A stretch of DNA of 64,000 nucleotides, taken from contig NZ_JAOARO010000057.1 in the NCBI RefSeq assembly GCF_025211055.1, forward strand, positions 220,540 to 284,539, given 5' to 3'. Under the pieces are notes generated by a model. The model searched no databases and had not been told where the DNA came from. It saw nothing but the letters and a program-made list of their open reading frames with translations. Positions 29,283 to 38,767 of this stretch are shown in pieces. Within the stretch, counting starts at the first letter, position 1; the number at the start of each line of letters is the position of its first letter. The DNA comes from Vallitalea sp. Lineage in GTDB: Bacteria; Bacillota; Clostridia; Lachnospirales; Vallitaleaceae. A program made the translations under genes and the position numbers.

Positions 29283-29990
29283 CTATCTTCCTAAAAACCC
29301 GAGAAGTTTTTTCCTTACATTATCAAAATTCGCCTTGCTTACGGGTACAGATTTTTCATTGTTCATAATAGCTTCATAGCGCTTGACAATTGAAACTTTA
29401 GATATATTAATAATAAAGCTTCGATGGCAACGAATAAAATCATCACATGGTAGATATTGTTGAAAATCAGATAGTTTTTCAGAGTAATAAATTACATCAT
29501 CCAAAAGATGTATAGCTATTTTTCTACCTGAAATCTCTACATAGAATACATCATCTAAAGGTATCTTTCTAACTTCTGCCCCATGTATCAATGACAGATA
29601 CTTATTTTCATAATTGTGTTTATAATCCAGCATTAGTGCTTTTCTTAGTTCCTCATTATTTAAAGGTTTAAGTAGATACCTAAAGGCTTGTACCTCGTAT
29701 CCTTTTATAGCAAACTCTGCAACGGAAGTAATAAATACAATAGTAGTATTAATACCGTTTTCTCGTAATTCTGTAGCTACGTTGATACCATCAATACCAT
29801 CCATAATAATATCTAATAAAATAATATGGTAGGTAGTACTTTCTTCCTTTAATCTGTTAATTATTTCTTCTCCCTTTGTAAATATGTCTATAGAATAATC
29901 TTCAGTCATTTCTTCTAATATTGCTCTAGCCATATACGCTATCTTTTCTGCAACTATTAATTCGTCATCACATATTGCAACTTTGTACAT
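29283..29990 (-). CDS. LytTR-family response regulator
   Basis: A 235-aa AgrA/LytR-type regulator. The receiver domain (1-120) has D8, D9, phospho-acceptor D60 (HIILLDIIMDG) and the lysine of KPLNNEE. The C-terminal LytTR DNA-binding domain (about 130-233) has YVEISGRKIAIHL and FIRCHRSFIIN. It is the likely partner of the kinase on the opposite strand. Convergent arrangement means separate promoters; this gene's promoter must lie in 29991-30115. Confidence 0.92.
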   Translation of the reverse strand: MYKVAICDDELIVAEKIAYMARAILEEMTEDYSIDIFTKGEEIINRLKEESTTYHIILLDIIMDGIDGINVATELRENGINTTIVFITSVAEFAIKGYEVQAFRYLLKPLNNEELRKALMLDYKHNYENKYLSLIHGAEVRKIPLDDVFYVEISGRKIAIHLLDDVIYYSEKLSDFQQYLPCDDFIRCHRSFIINISKVSIVKRYEAIMNNEKSVPVSKANFDNVRKKLLGFLGR

Positions 29991-30115
29991 CGTTCATTCT
30001 CTCCATTTTTATCTTATTAAATTCAGGTTTATCTCTACCATTTCCCTTTATACAATTATTATTTGTATTAATTTCTACTATACCCCCATGATAAGTTAAT
30101 TTCAACTATTATTCC

Positions 30116-30733
30116 CTACAATTCTATTTTACCTAATATTTCTTTCTCTTTATTGATTACATTTATTTTTAACCAACTTACTTCCCTATCAATTTTTTCT
30201 ACATAGATATTATCTTTTATGGATAAAAGATTAATTTTGACATTGTATAAAGCTGATAATACAGCTGTCCTAGCCATCATTACTGACACAGCACCATCAG
30301 TTACAGCGTTTTTATTACCACTTTCTACAACTCTCATGGACAGTTCCATAATATCATAAGATTTTTTTGCAACTTCTAGTGGAACAGATGCCGCATATTT
30401 CATAGCATTTTGTATTGTCATTTTTCTTACAATTTTCTGTTCTTCTGTATCTTTTGGTAGTTTATAAGCATTCATAACTCTATTGAATGCCTCTGAATCG
30501 ATATCTACATATTTTAATAACTGCTGTCTTAGAGCATTAGCTTTCTTAGATATATCTTTCATCTCATCATTAACATCTTCATATTTTTTCTTACCAATAG
30601 TTAAGTTGGCTACCATTTCTACCAAAGCTGCAGCTGTAGCACCGCTATTGGCAGCTATAGACCCTCCGCCTGGGACTGGATCATTAGATGCTGTTGCATC
30701 TAAGAACTGAGAGACACTTTTATCTATCAACAT
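30116..30733 (-). CDS. fchA: Methenyltetrahydrofolate-forming formimidoyl-THF cyclodeaminase
   Basis: A 205-aa enzyme of the FTCD C-terminal family. It converts 5-formimino-tetrahydrofolate to 5,10-methenyl-tetrahydrofolate plus ammonia, the last step of folate-dependent histidine degradation. The conserved N-terminal segment FLDATASNDPVPGGGS and the all-helical remainder are visible. GGGAGG precedes the ATG. It is the last gene of the hut operon. The mammalian enzyme fuses this domain with formiminotransferase; here the partner is encoded separately at 32105-33004. Confidence 0.92.
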   Translation of the reverse strand: MLIDKSVSQFLDATASNDPVPGGGSIAANSGATAAALVEMVANLTIGKKKYEDVNDEMKDISKKANALRQQLLKYVDIDSEAFNRVMNAYKLPKDTEEQKIVRKMTIQNAMKYAASVPLEVAKKSYDIMELSMRVVESGNKNAVTDGAVSVMMARTAVLSALYNVKINLLSIKDNIYVEKIDREVSWLKINVINKEKEILGKIEL

Positions 30734-30775
30734 TTTATTAACCTCCCTTTACATATATATGACTCCTAAGTATAT

Positions 30776-32029
30776 CTATTGTTCGTATTTATAATAGACC
30801 ATCTGTCCATCTTTAATAACTTTTTCTGCTGTACTAACCCCTATATGGTATGGAATAAACTTATAAGAAGGATATTCATGTATTACAACGTCACCTTTTT
30901 TACCCACATCAATACTTCCTATGTAATCTGCTTTATCAAGAGCTGCGGCACCATTGATTGTAAGAGCAGTTATAGTCTCTTCTATGGACATATTCATATA
31001 TAGAGTTGCCAGAGCAATGATTAATGGAATAGATTCTGTAAAACAACTGCCTGGGTTAAAATCAGTAGCCAAAGCTACAGCCAAGTCATTATCAATCATA
31101 TATCTTGCTCTTGCAAAATCTTCTCTTAAACTAAAAGCAGTACCAGGAAGAAGAGTAGCTACTACGTCGTTCTTAGCCATTTCTCTTATTCCTTCATCAG
31201 ATGCCCTTAGCAAATGATCTGCTGAAACAGCGCCTAACTTGGCAGCAAGATCAGCTCCTCCTAGCTGAACTATTTCATCAGCATGGATTTTTAATTTTAA
31301 CCCTTTTTCCTTAGCCGCTGACAGGATTCTTTCTGATTGTTTTAATGAAAAAACTCCTTTTTCGCAAAAAACATCACAGAATTCTGCTAAGTCTTTATCT
31401 ATTACATGAGGTAATACTTCGTTAATCATAAGATCAATAAACTTATCTTCTCTACCTTTGTAATCCTGTGGAACAGCATGAGCTCCTAAAAATGTAGGGA
31501 CTACATCAATTTTATGTCTTATATCAAGTTTTTTCATTACTTCCAACTGTTTAATCTCTGTATCATAATCCAAACCATAACCACTTTTGCCTTCAACTGT
31601 GGTTACACCAAATGAAAGCATGGAATCTAATCTTTTCATTCCTATTCTTATCAGATAATCTTTTGAAGCCTCTTTCGTCTGTCTTACACTATTTACTATC
31701 CCACCACCCTTTTGCATTATTTCCATGTAGTCATCGCCTTTTAATCTCCAAGAATATTCTTCTTCTCGATAGCCTCCAAATACAAAATGAGTGTGTGAAT
31801 CAATAAACCCAGGAAGAACAGTTTTATTAGTTGCATCAATGACTTCAGCAACCTTTTCAAATTGTCTAGGAATATCTAGTGTCTTACCAACCCATTTTAT
31901 GATACCTTCCTCAATAACAACCGCACCGTTTTCTATTATACCTAGATCATTCATTTCCTTACCTTTTTTAGCCTTGAATCCACTGCATGTTACTAGTTGG
32001 CTAGCATTTTTAATAATCGTTCTTTTCAT
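30776..32029 (-). CDS. hutI: Imidazolonepropionase
   Basis: A 417-aa amidohydrolase-superfamily enzyme, usual length for HutI. It hydrolyses 4-imidazolone-5-propionate to N-formimino-glutamate. The metal-binding motif is DSHTHFVFGG (HxH near residue 79), with further ligands in KIHADE and the Asp in ATDFNPGSC; VEGKSGYGLD is a substrate-loop signature. It lies in the hut operon between the formimidoyltransferase and cyclodeaminase genes, in the cytoplasmic pathway. Confidence 0.94.
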   Translation of the reverse strand: MKRTIIKNASQLVTCSGFKAKKGKEMNDLGIIENGAVVIEEGIIKWVGKTLDIPRQFEKVAEVIDATNKTVLPGFIDSHTHFVFGGYREEEYSWRLKGDDYMEIMQKGGGIVNSVRQTKEASKDYLIRIGMKRLDSMLSFGVTTVEGKSGYGLDYDTEIKQLEVMKKLDIRHKIDVVPTFLGAHAVPQDYKGREDKFIDLMINEVLPHVIDKDLAEFCDVFCEKGVFSLKQSERILSAAKEKGLKLKIHADEIVQLGGADLAAKLGAVSADHLLRASDEGIREMAKNDVVATLLPGTAFSLREDFARARYMIDNDLAVALATDFNPGSCFTESIPLIIALATLYMNMSIEETITALTINGAAALDKADYIGSIDVGKKGDVVIHEYPSYKFIPYHIGVSTAEKVIKDGQMVYYKYEQ

Positions 32030-32104
32030 ACTTTTTTCACCCTTTACTAATTATTAATTAGCTTACCTGCATAGAATATTGAAGTGGGAAAGTTAAGTAA
32101 TTAA

Positions 32105-33004
32105 TTACTCCATTAGATTTGTTTCTATGACTTTATCCATTGAAAATCCATACAGACCTAGATAATACGTAGTCACATCAACTAAAGCTTCCATAGGAAC
32201 CAACCCAACTATCTCACTACCTAGAACATTCACACCATATCTTTTTGCTTCCATCTTAACTGTTTCAAACACACGATACATGGATGTCTTAGTATAATTA
32301 GTGATATTCATTGTAACTTGAGTTATACCTTTTTCTTCGACTTTGACCCCACCTGCTTTAATATATCTGAATCCACCGCTTGAATGTCTAATGCATCTTG
32401 ATATCTTATTCGCTATTTCTACGTCCTGAGTGTCTAAATTAATGTTATAAGCTACTAAAGGCATTCTGGCGCCTACTGCAGTGGCTCCAGCAGTTTTGTG
32501 GATTTTTGCTTCACCAAAATCAGGTTTCCATTCTTCCTGCTTAATCTTGTCTTTCATTCCTTCAAACTGGCCTTTTCTAATTTTGGCTAGATTGGTTCTA
32601 CTTGGAGAATTAGCAGCATCTTCATATAAAAACACAGGTATACCATATTTATCAGCGATTACTTTTCCTGTTTCATTAGCAAGCTTTACACATTCTTCTG
32701 TTGTCATATTTTTTATTGGTATGAATGGAACTACATCTGTAGCACCCATTCTTGAATGCTGTCCTTCATGTTTATTAAGATCGATAAGCTTTGTGGCCAC
32801 TCCAATAGCTTCAATTACTGCATTCTTAACAGCTTCAGGCTCTCCCATAACTGTAACAACAACTCTATTATAATCTCTATCTGCTTCATAGTTCAACAAT
32901 TTCACATCTTTTTTACCACGTAATGGTTCAACTATTTTTTCAATCTTATCAAGGTCTCTTCCTTCACTAAAATTAGGTACACATTCTACAATCTTGTTTT
33001 GCAT
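32105..33004 (-). CDS. ftcD: Glutamate formimidoyltransferase
   Basis: A 299-aa formiminotransferase-domain protein (FTCD N-terminal family). It moves the formimino group of N-formimino-glutamate to tetrahydrofolate, releasing glutamate. Recognisable segments are ECVPNFSEGRD at the start, NKHEGQHSRMGATDVVPF and GARMPLVAYNINL. It lacks the cyclodeaminase domain, which is encoded by fchA in the same operon. Together they replace the hydrolytic HutG or HutF routes of many aerobes and feed one-carbon units to folate. Confidence 0.94.
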   Translation of the reverse strand: MQNKIVECVPNFSEGRDLDKIEKIVEPLRGKKDVKLLNYEADRDYNRVVVTVMGEPEAVKNAVIEAIGVATKLIDLNKHEGQHSRMGATDVVPFIPIKNMTTEECVKLANETGKVIADKYGIPVFLYEDAANSPSRTNLAKIRKGQFEGMKDKIKQEEWKPDFGEAKIHKTAGATAVGARMPLVAYNINLDTQDVEIANKISRCIRHSSGGFRYIKAGGVKVEEKGITQVTMNITNYTKTSMYRVFETVKMEAKRYGVNVLGSEIVGLVPMEALVDVTTYYLGLYGFSMDKVIETNLME

Positions 33005-33017
33005 TATTTTATCCTCC

Positions 33018-35051
33018 CTATTTACCGTATACTTTTTTCACTTCCTTAGAAATCATATCTTCATCAGCTATAAAAGGTAGTGTAATATGGTCAAGTCCGT
33101 TCATTATATCATTGTACCCTGCAGAAGTCTCTATAGCATTTTCACATCTTGCCCAAGCTCTTCTTGCTACACCTCCCATAACATCCCATAGGATAGCATT
33201 CTTAAGAATTTCATCTACTCTTCTGCTACCATCAAGCACCATTCCAAATCCACCATTAATTGATTTACTAATTCCTACTCCACCACCATTATGTAGAGTA
33301 ACTAAGCTCATACCTCTGGCACTGTTTCCAGCGAATATATGAGTGGACAGATCAGCCATTATATTGCTACCATCCTTAATATTGGAAGTTTCTCTAAATG
33401 GAGAATCAGTTCCTCCTGTATCATGATGGTCACGACCTAACATAATTGGACCTACTTCACCTTTTCTAACCATTTCATTGAATCTTAGAGCTATCTTTAA
33501 TCTTCCAAAAGCGTCTTGATATAATATTCTTGCCTGAGTACCAACAACTAATTTGTTTTTGCTTGCATCCTTTATCCAAACAAAATTATCCTTATCTTGA
33601 TATCTTCTTGAAGGATCAATACAATCCATAGCAGCTTTATCAGTCTTATTCAAATCTTCTTCTTTACCACTTAAGCAGACCCATCTGAAAGGTCCATATC
33701 CATAATCAAACAGTCCAGGTCCTAATATATCTTCTACATATGAAGGCCATATAAATCCATCTTTATCATTTCTACCATTCTTAGAAATTTCCTTGATACC
33801 TGAATCGTAAATAGCCTTCATAAAGGAATTACCATAATCAAAGAAATAAGTTCCTTTTGATACAAGTTTTTTAATAACTTTATAGTGATTCTTAAGAGTT
33901 TTATCAACTAAAATCTTAAAATTCTTCTTATCATTTGATAACATCTTAGTTCTTTCTTCAAAAGTAATTTCCTGTGGACAGTATCCACCGTTATATACTT
34001 CGTGACAAGATGTTTGATCTGATAATAAATCTATGTGTATATCTTCATCTACTGCATATTGTAGTAAGTCAACGATATTACCGTGGTATGCTACAGCATA
34101 TGACTTATTATTGTCTATACATTCTTTTGCTAGAGAAAAAGCCTCTTCTGGAGTATTGGTAATCTCACTTATCCAACCTTGTTCATATCTAGTCTTTATT
34201 CTTGAATAATCTACTTCAGCAATAATCCCAACACCGCCTGAGATTATAATTGCTTTTCCTTGTGCTCCACTCATACCGCCAAGTCCTGATGAAACAAATA
34301 ACTTACCTGATAGATCATCATCTTCTCCAATATTGAGTTTTAATCTTCCTGCATTAAGCAATGTACTATATGTTCCATGAACTATTCCTTGAGGTCCAAT
34401 ATACATCCAACCACCAGCGGTCATCTGTCCATAATTAGCAACTCCTAGTGCCACTGCTCGATTGAAGTTTTCATAATCATCAAAAGCTCCCACCATAAGA
34501 CCATTAGTTATCATAACTCTTGGTGCATCTTCTCTTGAATGGAATAATCCAAGAGGATGACCTGATACTATAACCAATGTTTGGTCTTTAGTTAACTCTT
34601 TCAGATATTTCCTTATCAACCTATATTGCATCCAATTCTGAAATACACTGCCTGATTCTCCATAAGTCACTAATTCATATGGATATAGAGCTATATCAAA
34701 ATCCAGATTATTATCTATCATAACTTGGAAAGCTTTTCCTTCTATGCATTTCCCTTGATATTCATTAATAGGTTTTCCCACTATTTTACCTTCTGGTCGA
34801 AATCTATAACCATATATACGTCCTTTAGTTAATAATTCTTCTAAGAACTCAGGTATAAGTTCTAAATGATATTCTTCTGGAATATATCTTAGCGCATTTT
34901 TAAGTGCTAATTCTGTTTCTTCCTGTGTTAAGGTAAATTCTCTCTTGGGCGCTCGTCTTATCCCATCTTGAAACTTTGGATATTCTGGTAAACCCTCTCT
35001 AAAATCCAATTTTATATCCATCATATTATATACTTCTGAATTACTTAACAT
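33018..35051 (-). CDS. hutU: Urocanate hydratase
   Basis: A 677-aa enzyme of the longer urocanase type (many HutU proteins are about 550 aa). It hydrates urocanate to imidazolonepropionate using tightly bound NAD as electrophile. The NAD-binding glycine motif GLGGMSGAQGKA is visible, along with GPQGIVHGTYSTLLNAGR and LGRDHHDTGGTDSPFRET. AAGGGGATGG precedes the ATG. It follows hutH closely and precedes ftcD by 13 bases, so all are co-transcribed. Confidence 0.94.
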   Translation of the reverse strand: MLSNSEVYNMMDIKLDFREGLPEYPKFQDGIRRAPKREFTLTQEETELALKNALRYIPEEYHLELIPEFLEELLTKGRIYGYRFRPEGKIVGKPINEYQGKCIEGKAFQVMIDNNLDFDIALYPYELVTYGESGSVFQNWMQYRLIRKYLKELTKDQTLVIVSGHPLGLFHSREDAPRVMITNGLMVGAFDDYENFNRAVALGVANYGQMTAGGWMYIGPQGIVHGTYSTLLNAGRLKLNIGEDDDLSGKLFVSSGLGGMSGAQGKAIIISGGVGIIAEVDYSRIKTRYEQGWISEITNTPEEAFSLAKECIDNNKSYAVAYHGNIVDLLQYAVDEDIHIDLLSDQTSCHEVYNGGYCPQEITFEERTKMLSNDKKNFKILVDKTLKNHYKVIKKLVSKGTYFFDYGNSFMKAIYDSGIKEISKNGRNDKDGFIWPSYVEDILGPGLFDYGYGPFRWVCLSGKEEDLNKTDKAAMDCIDPSRRYQDKDNFVWIKDASKNKLVVGTQARILYQDAFGRLKIALRFNEMVRKGEVGPIMLGRDHHDTGGTDSPFRETSNIKDGSNIMADLSTHIFAGNSARGMSLVTLHNGGGVGISKSINGGFGMVLDGSRRVDEILKNAILWDVMGGVARRAWARCENAIETSAGYNDIMNGLDHITLPFIADEDMISKEVKKVYGK

Positions 35052-35082
35052 TAAACCATCCCCTTAATATAATAAAATATAT

Positions 35083-36618
35083 TTACAGCAATTCTCCGAT
35101 ACTTACTTCTACTTTATCTATCATTTTATTGCTTGTAACTAAAGCAATTATTTTTTCAATATCCACATACATAATTCTATCTTCCATTAATTTGTCAACT
35201 TCTGTCCTAACTAATTCATATGCTACTTTTGTACCTTTTCCTAATATTTTACCTTCTCTGAATTCTAATGCTTGTGAAGCTGATAGAAGCTCTATAGCAA
35301 TAACTCTAGTAGTGTTATAGAGTATATCTCTTGCCTTTCTTGCAGCTATAGATCCCATGCTTACATGGTCTTCTTGATTAGCTGAAGATGGTATAGAATC
35401 AACACTTGCTGGATGAGCTAATACTTTATTTTCAGAAACCAGTGAAGCCGCTGTGTATTGAGCTATCATGAAACCTGAGTTAAGTCCCCCATGTTCTGTT
35501 AAGAATCCTGGCAAACCGCTGAGATTAGGATTAACTAATCTTTCTATTCTCCTTTCAGCTGAGTTAGCTAGTTCAGCAAGTGCAATACCAAGAAAATCGA
35601 ATGCTAATGCCATAGGCTGACCATGAAAATTACCACATGATATAACTTCATCTTCATCTGGGAATATTAATGGATTGTCAGTTGCTGCATTTATTTCTTT
35701 ATTAACCTTATCAAGTACATAATTAATTGCGTCCTTACTTGCTCCATGTATCTGTGGAACACATCGTAAAGAGTAAGGGTCCTGTACCTTTATTTCCCCT
35801 TGTCTTGTTGTAAGATTACTACCTTCTAATATTTTCAACATATTTTTTGAACATTTCATTTGACCGATATGATTTCTTAACAGATGTACCTTTTCATCAA
35901 AAACATCTGTAATACCTCTTAATGCTTCAAAAGTAAGAGATGCTGATACATCTGACAGTTTTGCAAGTTTTATTGCATCATATGTAGCTAGGGCACCTAC
36001 TGCTGTAAGTACCTGAGTTCCATTAATAAGTGCAAGACCTTCTTTTGCACTTAGACCAATTGGCCTGATACCAGCTTGATCCATAGCCTCTTTACCACTT
36101 AGCAATCCGCCTTTATAATATGCTTGGCCTTCTCCTAACATAACTAATACCATATGGGCTAGAGGTGCCAAATCACCACTAGAACCAAGAGAGCCTTTTT
36201 CTGGAATAGCTGGATGAACTCCTTTATTAATCATTTCTACTAATGTATTAAGTGTTGTAAGCCTTATACCTGAATAACCTTTTGTAAGTGCATTAACTCT
36301 AAGGAGCATAATTGCTCTGACAGTTTCAATAGGAAAATGATTACCAACACCACAAGCATGACTCTTAATCAAACTTGACTGGAGATTTTCTACTTGATCT
36401 TTTGAGATAACTACATTACTAAATTTACCAAAACCAGTAGTAATTCCATAGACGATCTTTTCTTTGTCAACTATTTCATCAACATACTTTCTTGATTTAT
36501 TAACTTTTTCTATTGCTTCTTTTGAAATCCCAATTTTTTTGTTGTGTCTAGCAACATTTACTACTTCTTCTAATGTTAAATTATTTCCGTCAACATAAAC
36601 AGTATCCAATAAAAACAC
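35083..36618 (-). CDS. hutH: Histidine ammonia-lyase
   Basis: A 511-aa aromatic amino acid lyase. It removes ammonia from histidine to give urocanate using the self-made MIO cofactor. The MIO triad reads Ser146-Ser147-Gly148 (GSLGSSGDLAPLAHM) rather than the usual Ala-Ser-Gly. Other signatures are YGITTGFG, QDPYSLRCVPQ, NFHGQPMA and SSANQEDHVSM. It is first in the hut operon. The start may be the GTG at 36618 or, better placed after the GGGGTG site, the TTG at 36609. An inverted repeat lies 44 bases upstream. Confidence 0.94.
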   Translation of the reverse strand: MFLLDTVYVDGNNLTLEEVVNVARHNKKIGISKEAIEKVNKSRKYVDEIVDKEKIVYGITTGFGKFSNVVISKDQVENLQSSLIKSHACGVGNHFPIETVRAIMLLRVNALTKGYSGIRLTTLNTLVEMINKGVHPAIPEKGSLGSSGDLAPLAHMVLVMLGEGQAYYKGGLLSGKEAMDQAGIRPIGLSAKEGLALINGTQVLTAVGALATYDAIKLAKLSDVSASLTFEALRGITDVFDEKVHLLRNHIGQMKCSKNMLKILEGSNLTTRQGEIKVQDPYSLRCVPQIHGASKDAINYVLDKVNKEINAATDNPLIFPDEDEVISCGNFHGQPMALAFDFLGIALAELANSAERRIERLVNPNLSGLPGFLTEHGGLNSGFMIAQYTAASLVSENKVLAHPASVDSIPSSANQEDHVSMGSIAARKARDILYNTTRVIAIELLSASQALEFREGKILGKGTKVAYELVRTEVDKLMEDRIMYVDIEKIIALVTSNKMIDKVEVSIGELL

Positions 36619-36661
36619 CCCACTTATTTTTTGTATATTCTTTAGAAATGTTTGCCGTTAT

Positions 36662-36693
36662 ATTTACAAAATAGTATTTTCTTCTTTGTAAAT
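36662..36693. promoter_or_regulatory. Inverted repeat in hut operon leader, putative operator
   Basis: ATTTACAAA and TTTGTAAAT are perfect 9-bp inverted arms 14 bases apart, 44-75 bases upstream of hutH. The spacing is about one and a half helix turns, fitting binding of a dimeric regulator. No hut regulator gene is adjacent. Confidence 0.5.
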
Positions 36694-36856
36694 AATCTTT
36701 TTATAATGTCTAATTAAATTGTAAACCATACCAAGAATATAATCAATATTTTTTGAAATTTCTATTATAAGTTAGAGTTTTACCACGATAAAGGGGTGAT
36801 AGAATAATATTTTCAAGAATATTTTTAATATACTAATATCTTTCCCCCTATAAGAT

Positions 36857-36885
36857 AAAAAAAAAGAGCTAGATAACTCTAGCTT
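36857..36885 (-). terminator. Intrinsic terminator after glycerophosphodiesterase gene
   Basis: On the minus strand AGCTAGA / TCTAGCT with a 4-base loop (one extra G-T pair) is followed by nine T. It lies 47 bases after the stop at 36932. Confidence 0.85.
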
Positions 36886-36931
36886 AGATTGTTAACTCGG
36901 TGTTAATCTAATAAAACACTAATTTTAGGGT

Positions 36932-37663
36932 CTACTCGCAAGGATTAAAATCTTCGAATACAGCATTTTCACATCTCTTCAACGCATCATAATATTCCTT
37001 CTTACTTCTAGCTGTCCATCCAAAAATAAATTTGCCTTTACATCTTATTATTTTTATTGGCAATCTATGTAGATAATTAATATCGTAATTAATGAAGTCA
37101 GGTTTACTCAAGAAATTTAATATATAATTTCTTAGTAATATCTTAGATAAAAGTGATAAATCATCATCTTTGAAATATCCTGAAAGCTGACCTCTGACAA
37201 TCTCTGGTGCATTTTTATGAAACCATGCCACAGAAAAAGGATTGAAGGATTGGATTATAAATCTTCCTTTATAATTTTTAAGCATTTCATATGTCTTTTT
37301 TTCCAAATGCCCAGCCTTACCCCTTGTCTTCAATTCTATCATAATACCTACTTTTCCATCTACCTCATTTAATACATCTTTAAACAAAGGAATAGTTTCA
37401 TTAGTATCTAATAACTTAATGTTTTTTATTTCTTCATATGTACATTTTTCTATTTCCTTATCTACACCTGTTAATCTTTTTAAATTATCATCATGATAAA
37501 CAACTATCTCTCCATCTAATAACATATGTATGTCCAACTCAATTGAAAATCCATGTTCTATGGCTCTCTTGAAAGCTCCCATTGAATTCTCTGGGTATCT
37601 GCTATTATGATATCCCCTATGAGCTATTTTATCCTCTGATAACCATTTCATTCTTGAATCCAT
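36932..37663 (-). CDS. Glycerophosphodiester phosphodiesterase
   Basis: A 243-aa cytoplasmic enzyme of the GDPD/UgpQ family. It hydrolyses glycerophosphodiesters to sn-glycerol-3-phosphate and an alcohol. The catalytic motifs are HRGYHNSRYPENS (His and the Arg/Glu of HR...PEN), ELDIHMLLDGEIVVYHDDNL (metal-binding Glu/Asp and second His), and MIELKTRG. No signal peptide. It is a single gene with its own terminator, in the same direction as the hut operon. Confidence 0.92.
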   Translation of the reverse strand: MDSRMKWLSEDKIAHRGYHNSRYPENSMGAFKRAIEHGFSIELDIHMLLDGEIVVYHDDNLKRLTGVDKEIEKCTYEEIKNIKLLDTNETIPLFKDVLNEVDGKVGIMIELKTRGKAGHLEKKTYEMLKNYKGRFIIQSFNPFSVAWFHKNAPEIVRGQLSGYFKDDDLSLLSKILLRNYILNFLSKPDFINYDINYLHRLPIKIIRCKGKFIFGWTARSKKEYYDALKRCENAVFEDFNPCE

Positions 37664-37858
37664 ATTAATCCTTCTTCCTAAAATTTATTGATAGTTCTGA
37701 TTAATCGAATGTTAATTTCTTTAAATAAATTCAATAATCTTTTAATTGCGGGTAATTCATTTATATTATACATTGTAGCACCTATAGTTATCAAAATACA
37801 ATATCTTTTATTTCAAAATAATATTTCTAATTATTTTATATATCATTCTAATTAAATA

Positions 37859-37902
37859 AGAACCAGATATATACCCCCATACAGGCTATATATTCTAGTT
37901 CC
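37859..37902 (-). terminator. Likely intrinsic terminator after 87-aa gene
   Basis: A long AT-rich stem, GAACCAGATATATA pairing with TATATATTCTAGTTC (one mismatch), starting about 37 bases after the stop at 37939. The T run on the minus strand is short (TTATTT). Confidence 0.6.
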
Positions 37903-37938
37903 TATTATAATTTAATATTATATTTGTTGGATATTATC

Positions 37939-38202
37939 TTATATCAAAAAATTACACATTGAATATTCATCTAACTTTTGATTTTTTGCCCTAATGGCTT
38001 CTTTTATCCTGTTTTGGGTTTGATGGTTCTTACTTTTCTTTTTAACTAGTTCATCACTTTTGTTAACCGTCAAATTTACTTTAAAAGTTCCTACACTCAT
38101 AGCCATACTTATAACCGACATTCTTATTCCCTCCTTGATGCTGTCCTTATATTCCCTGTTATTTCTATTATCTATATGTTGTATTATTGATATGTCACTC
38201 AT
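37939..38202 (-). CDS. Small basic protein, unknown
   Basis: Not recognised. The frame encodes 87 aa from an ATG with AGGAG 8 bases upstream. A second in-frame ATG at 38121 has an even better site (AAGGAGGG) and would give 60 aa starting MSVISMAMSVGTFKVNL. The C-terminal half is Lys/Asn/Gln-rich. Two good ribosome binding sites could mean two forms from one gene. No signal peptide or membrane helix. The short form's start loosely recalls small YjfB-type proteins, but the match is too weak to use. Confidence 0.55.
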   Translation of the reverse strand: MSDISIIQHIDNRNNREYKDSIKEGIRMSVISMAMSVGTFKVNLTVNKSDELVKKKSKNHQTQNRIKEAIRAKNQKLDEYSMCNFLI

Positions 38203-38425
38203 AGTATCAACTCCTGTTATTCTTCAATTTATTATGATTATTCTACATTTTTCACTATTGTTCCGTTTTTAAATATCTAATCCCAATGTTCTGTTTATTG
38301 TATTCATAAGTATCCTCCCATTATATTCTAGCCTACATATTAGTTATAATTTTATCACCATCATATTTATTTAACCTCCTTTATCCTAAGAATTATATGT
38401 AATCCAATAAAGGTTACAAACATAG

Positions 38426-38451
38426 AAAAAACCATAGGGTCTACCCTATGG
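38426..38451 (-). terminator. Intrinsic terminator
   Basis: Perfect 9-bp stem CCATAGGGT / ACCCTATGG, 2-base loop, with six T following on the minus strand. It is the second of two tandem hairpins and can back up the first. Confidence 0.8.
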
Positions 38452-38477
38452 CTTATTTTGAAAGCTATTTTATACAT

Positions 38478-38511
38478 AAAAAAACCATAGAGCATTATAC
38501 ATGACCTACGG
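38478..38511 (-). terminator. Intrinsic terminator after 29-aa reading frame
   Basis: Stem CCGTAG / CTATGG (one G-T pair) followed by seven T on the minus strand, 28 bases after the stop of the 29-aa frame. The two terminators share the sequence CCATAG next to an A/T run. Confidence 0.7.
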
Positions 38512-38538
38512 CTGTTATTATCTATAATTAATTCATTA

Positions 38539-38628
38539 CTACATATGAATTCCAAAAAGGTCTAAGTCGTGTATAACATTATTACAATATGAAGTTTGTT
38601 TTTTGTTCATTACTATTATGTTTAACAT
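38539..38628 (-). CDS. Possible 29-aa peptide gene
   Basis: A short frame (starts MLNIIVMNKKQTSYC, ends GIHM) with one of the strongest ribosome binding sites in the window (AAAAAAGGAGG, 9 bases before ATG). A TATAAT at about 38660 lies upstream, and two terminators follow. This looks like a complete small transcription unit between kamE and the 87-aa gene. Function unknown; the peptide has no signal sequence. Alternatively the SD-like string is chance and the RNA itself matters. Confidence 0.45.
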   Translation of the reverse strand: MLNIIVMNKKQTSYCNNVIHDLDLFGIHM

Positions 38629-38767
38629 TTGTACACAACCTCCTTTTTTCTCTTTTATATTATAATGTTTTAAATATCTTAACCGATAACTATTATATAC
38701 TATTACTAAGCAAATTGCAACCTATATTAAGAATGTAATATTTTTGTAATATTTTACCAGCAATGGG

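Noticed and set aside
38367..38555. 62-aa minus-strand frame
   Set aside because: Contains both terminators of this interval, so cannot be a sensible gene.
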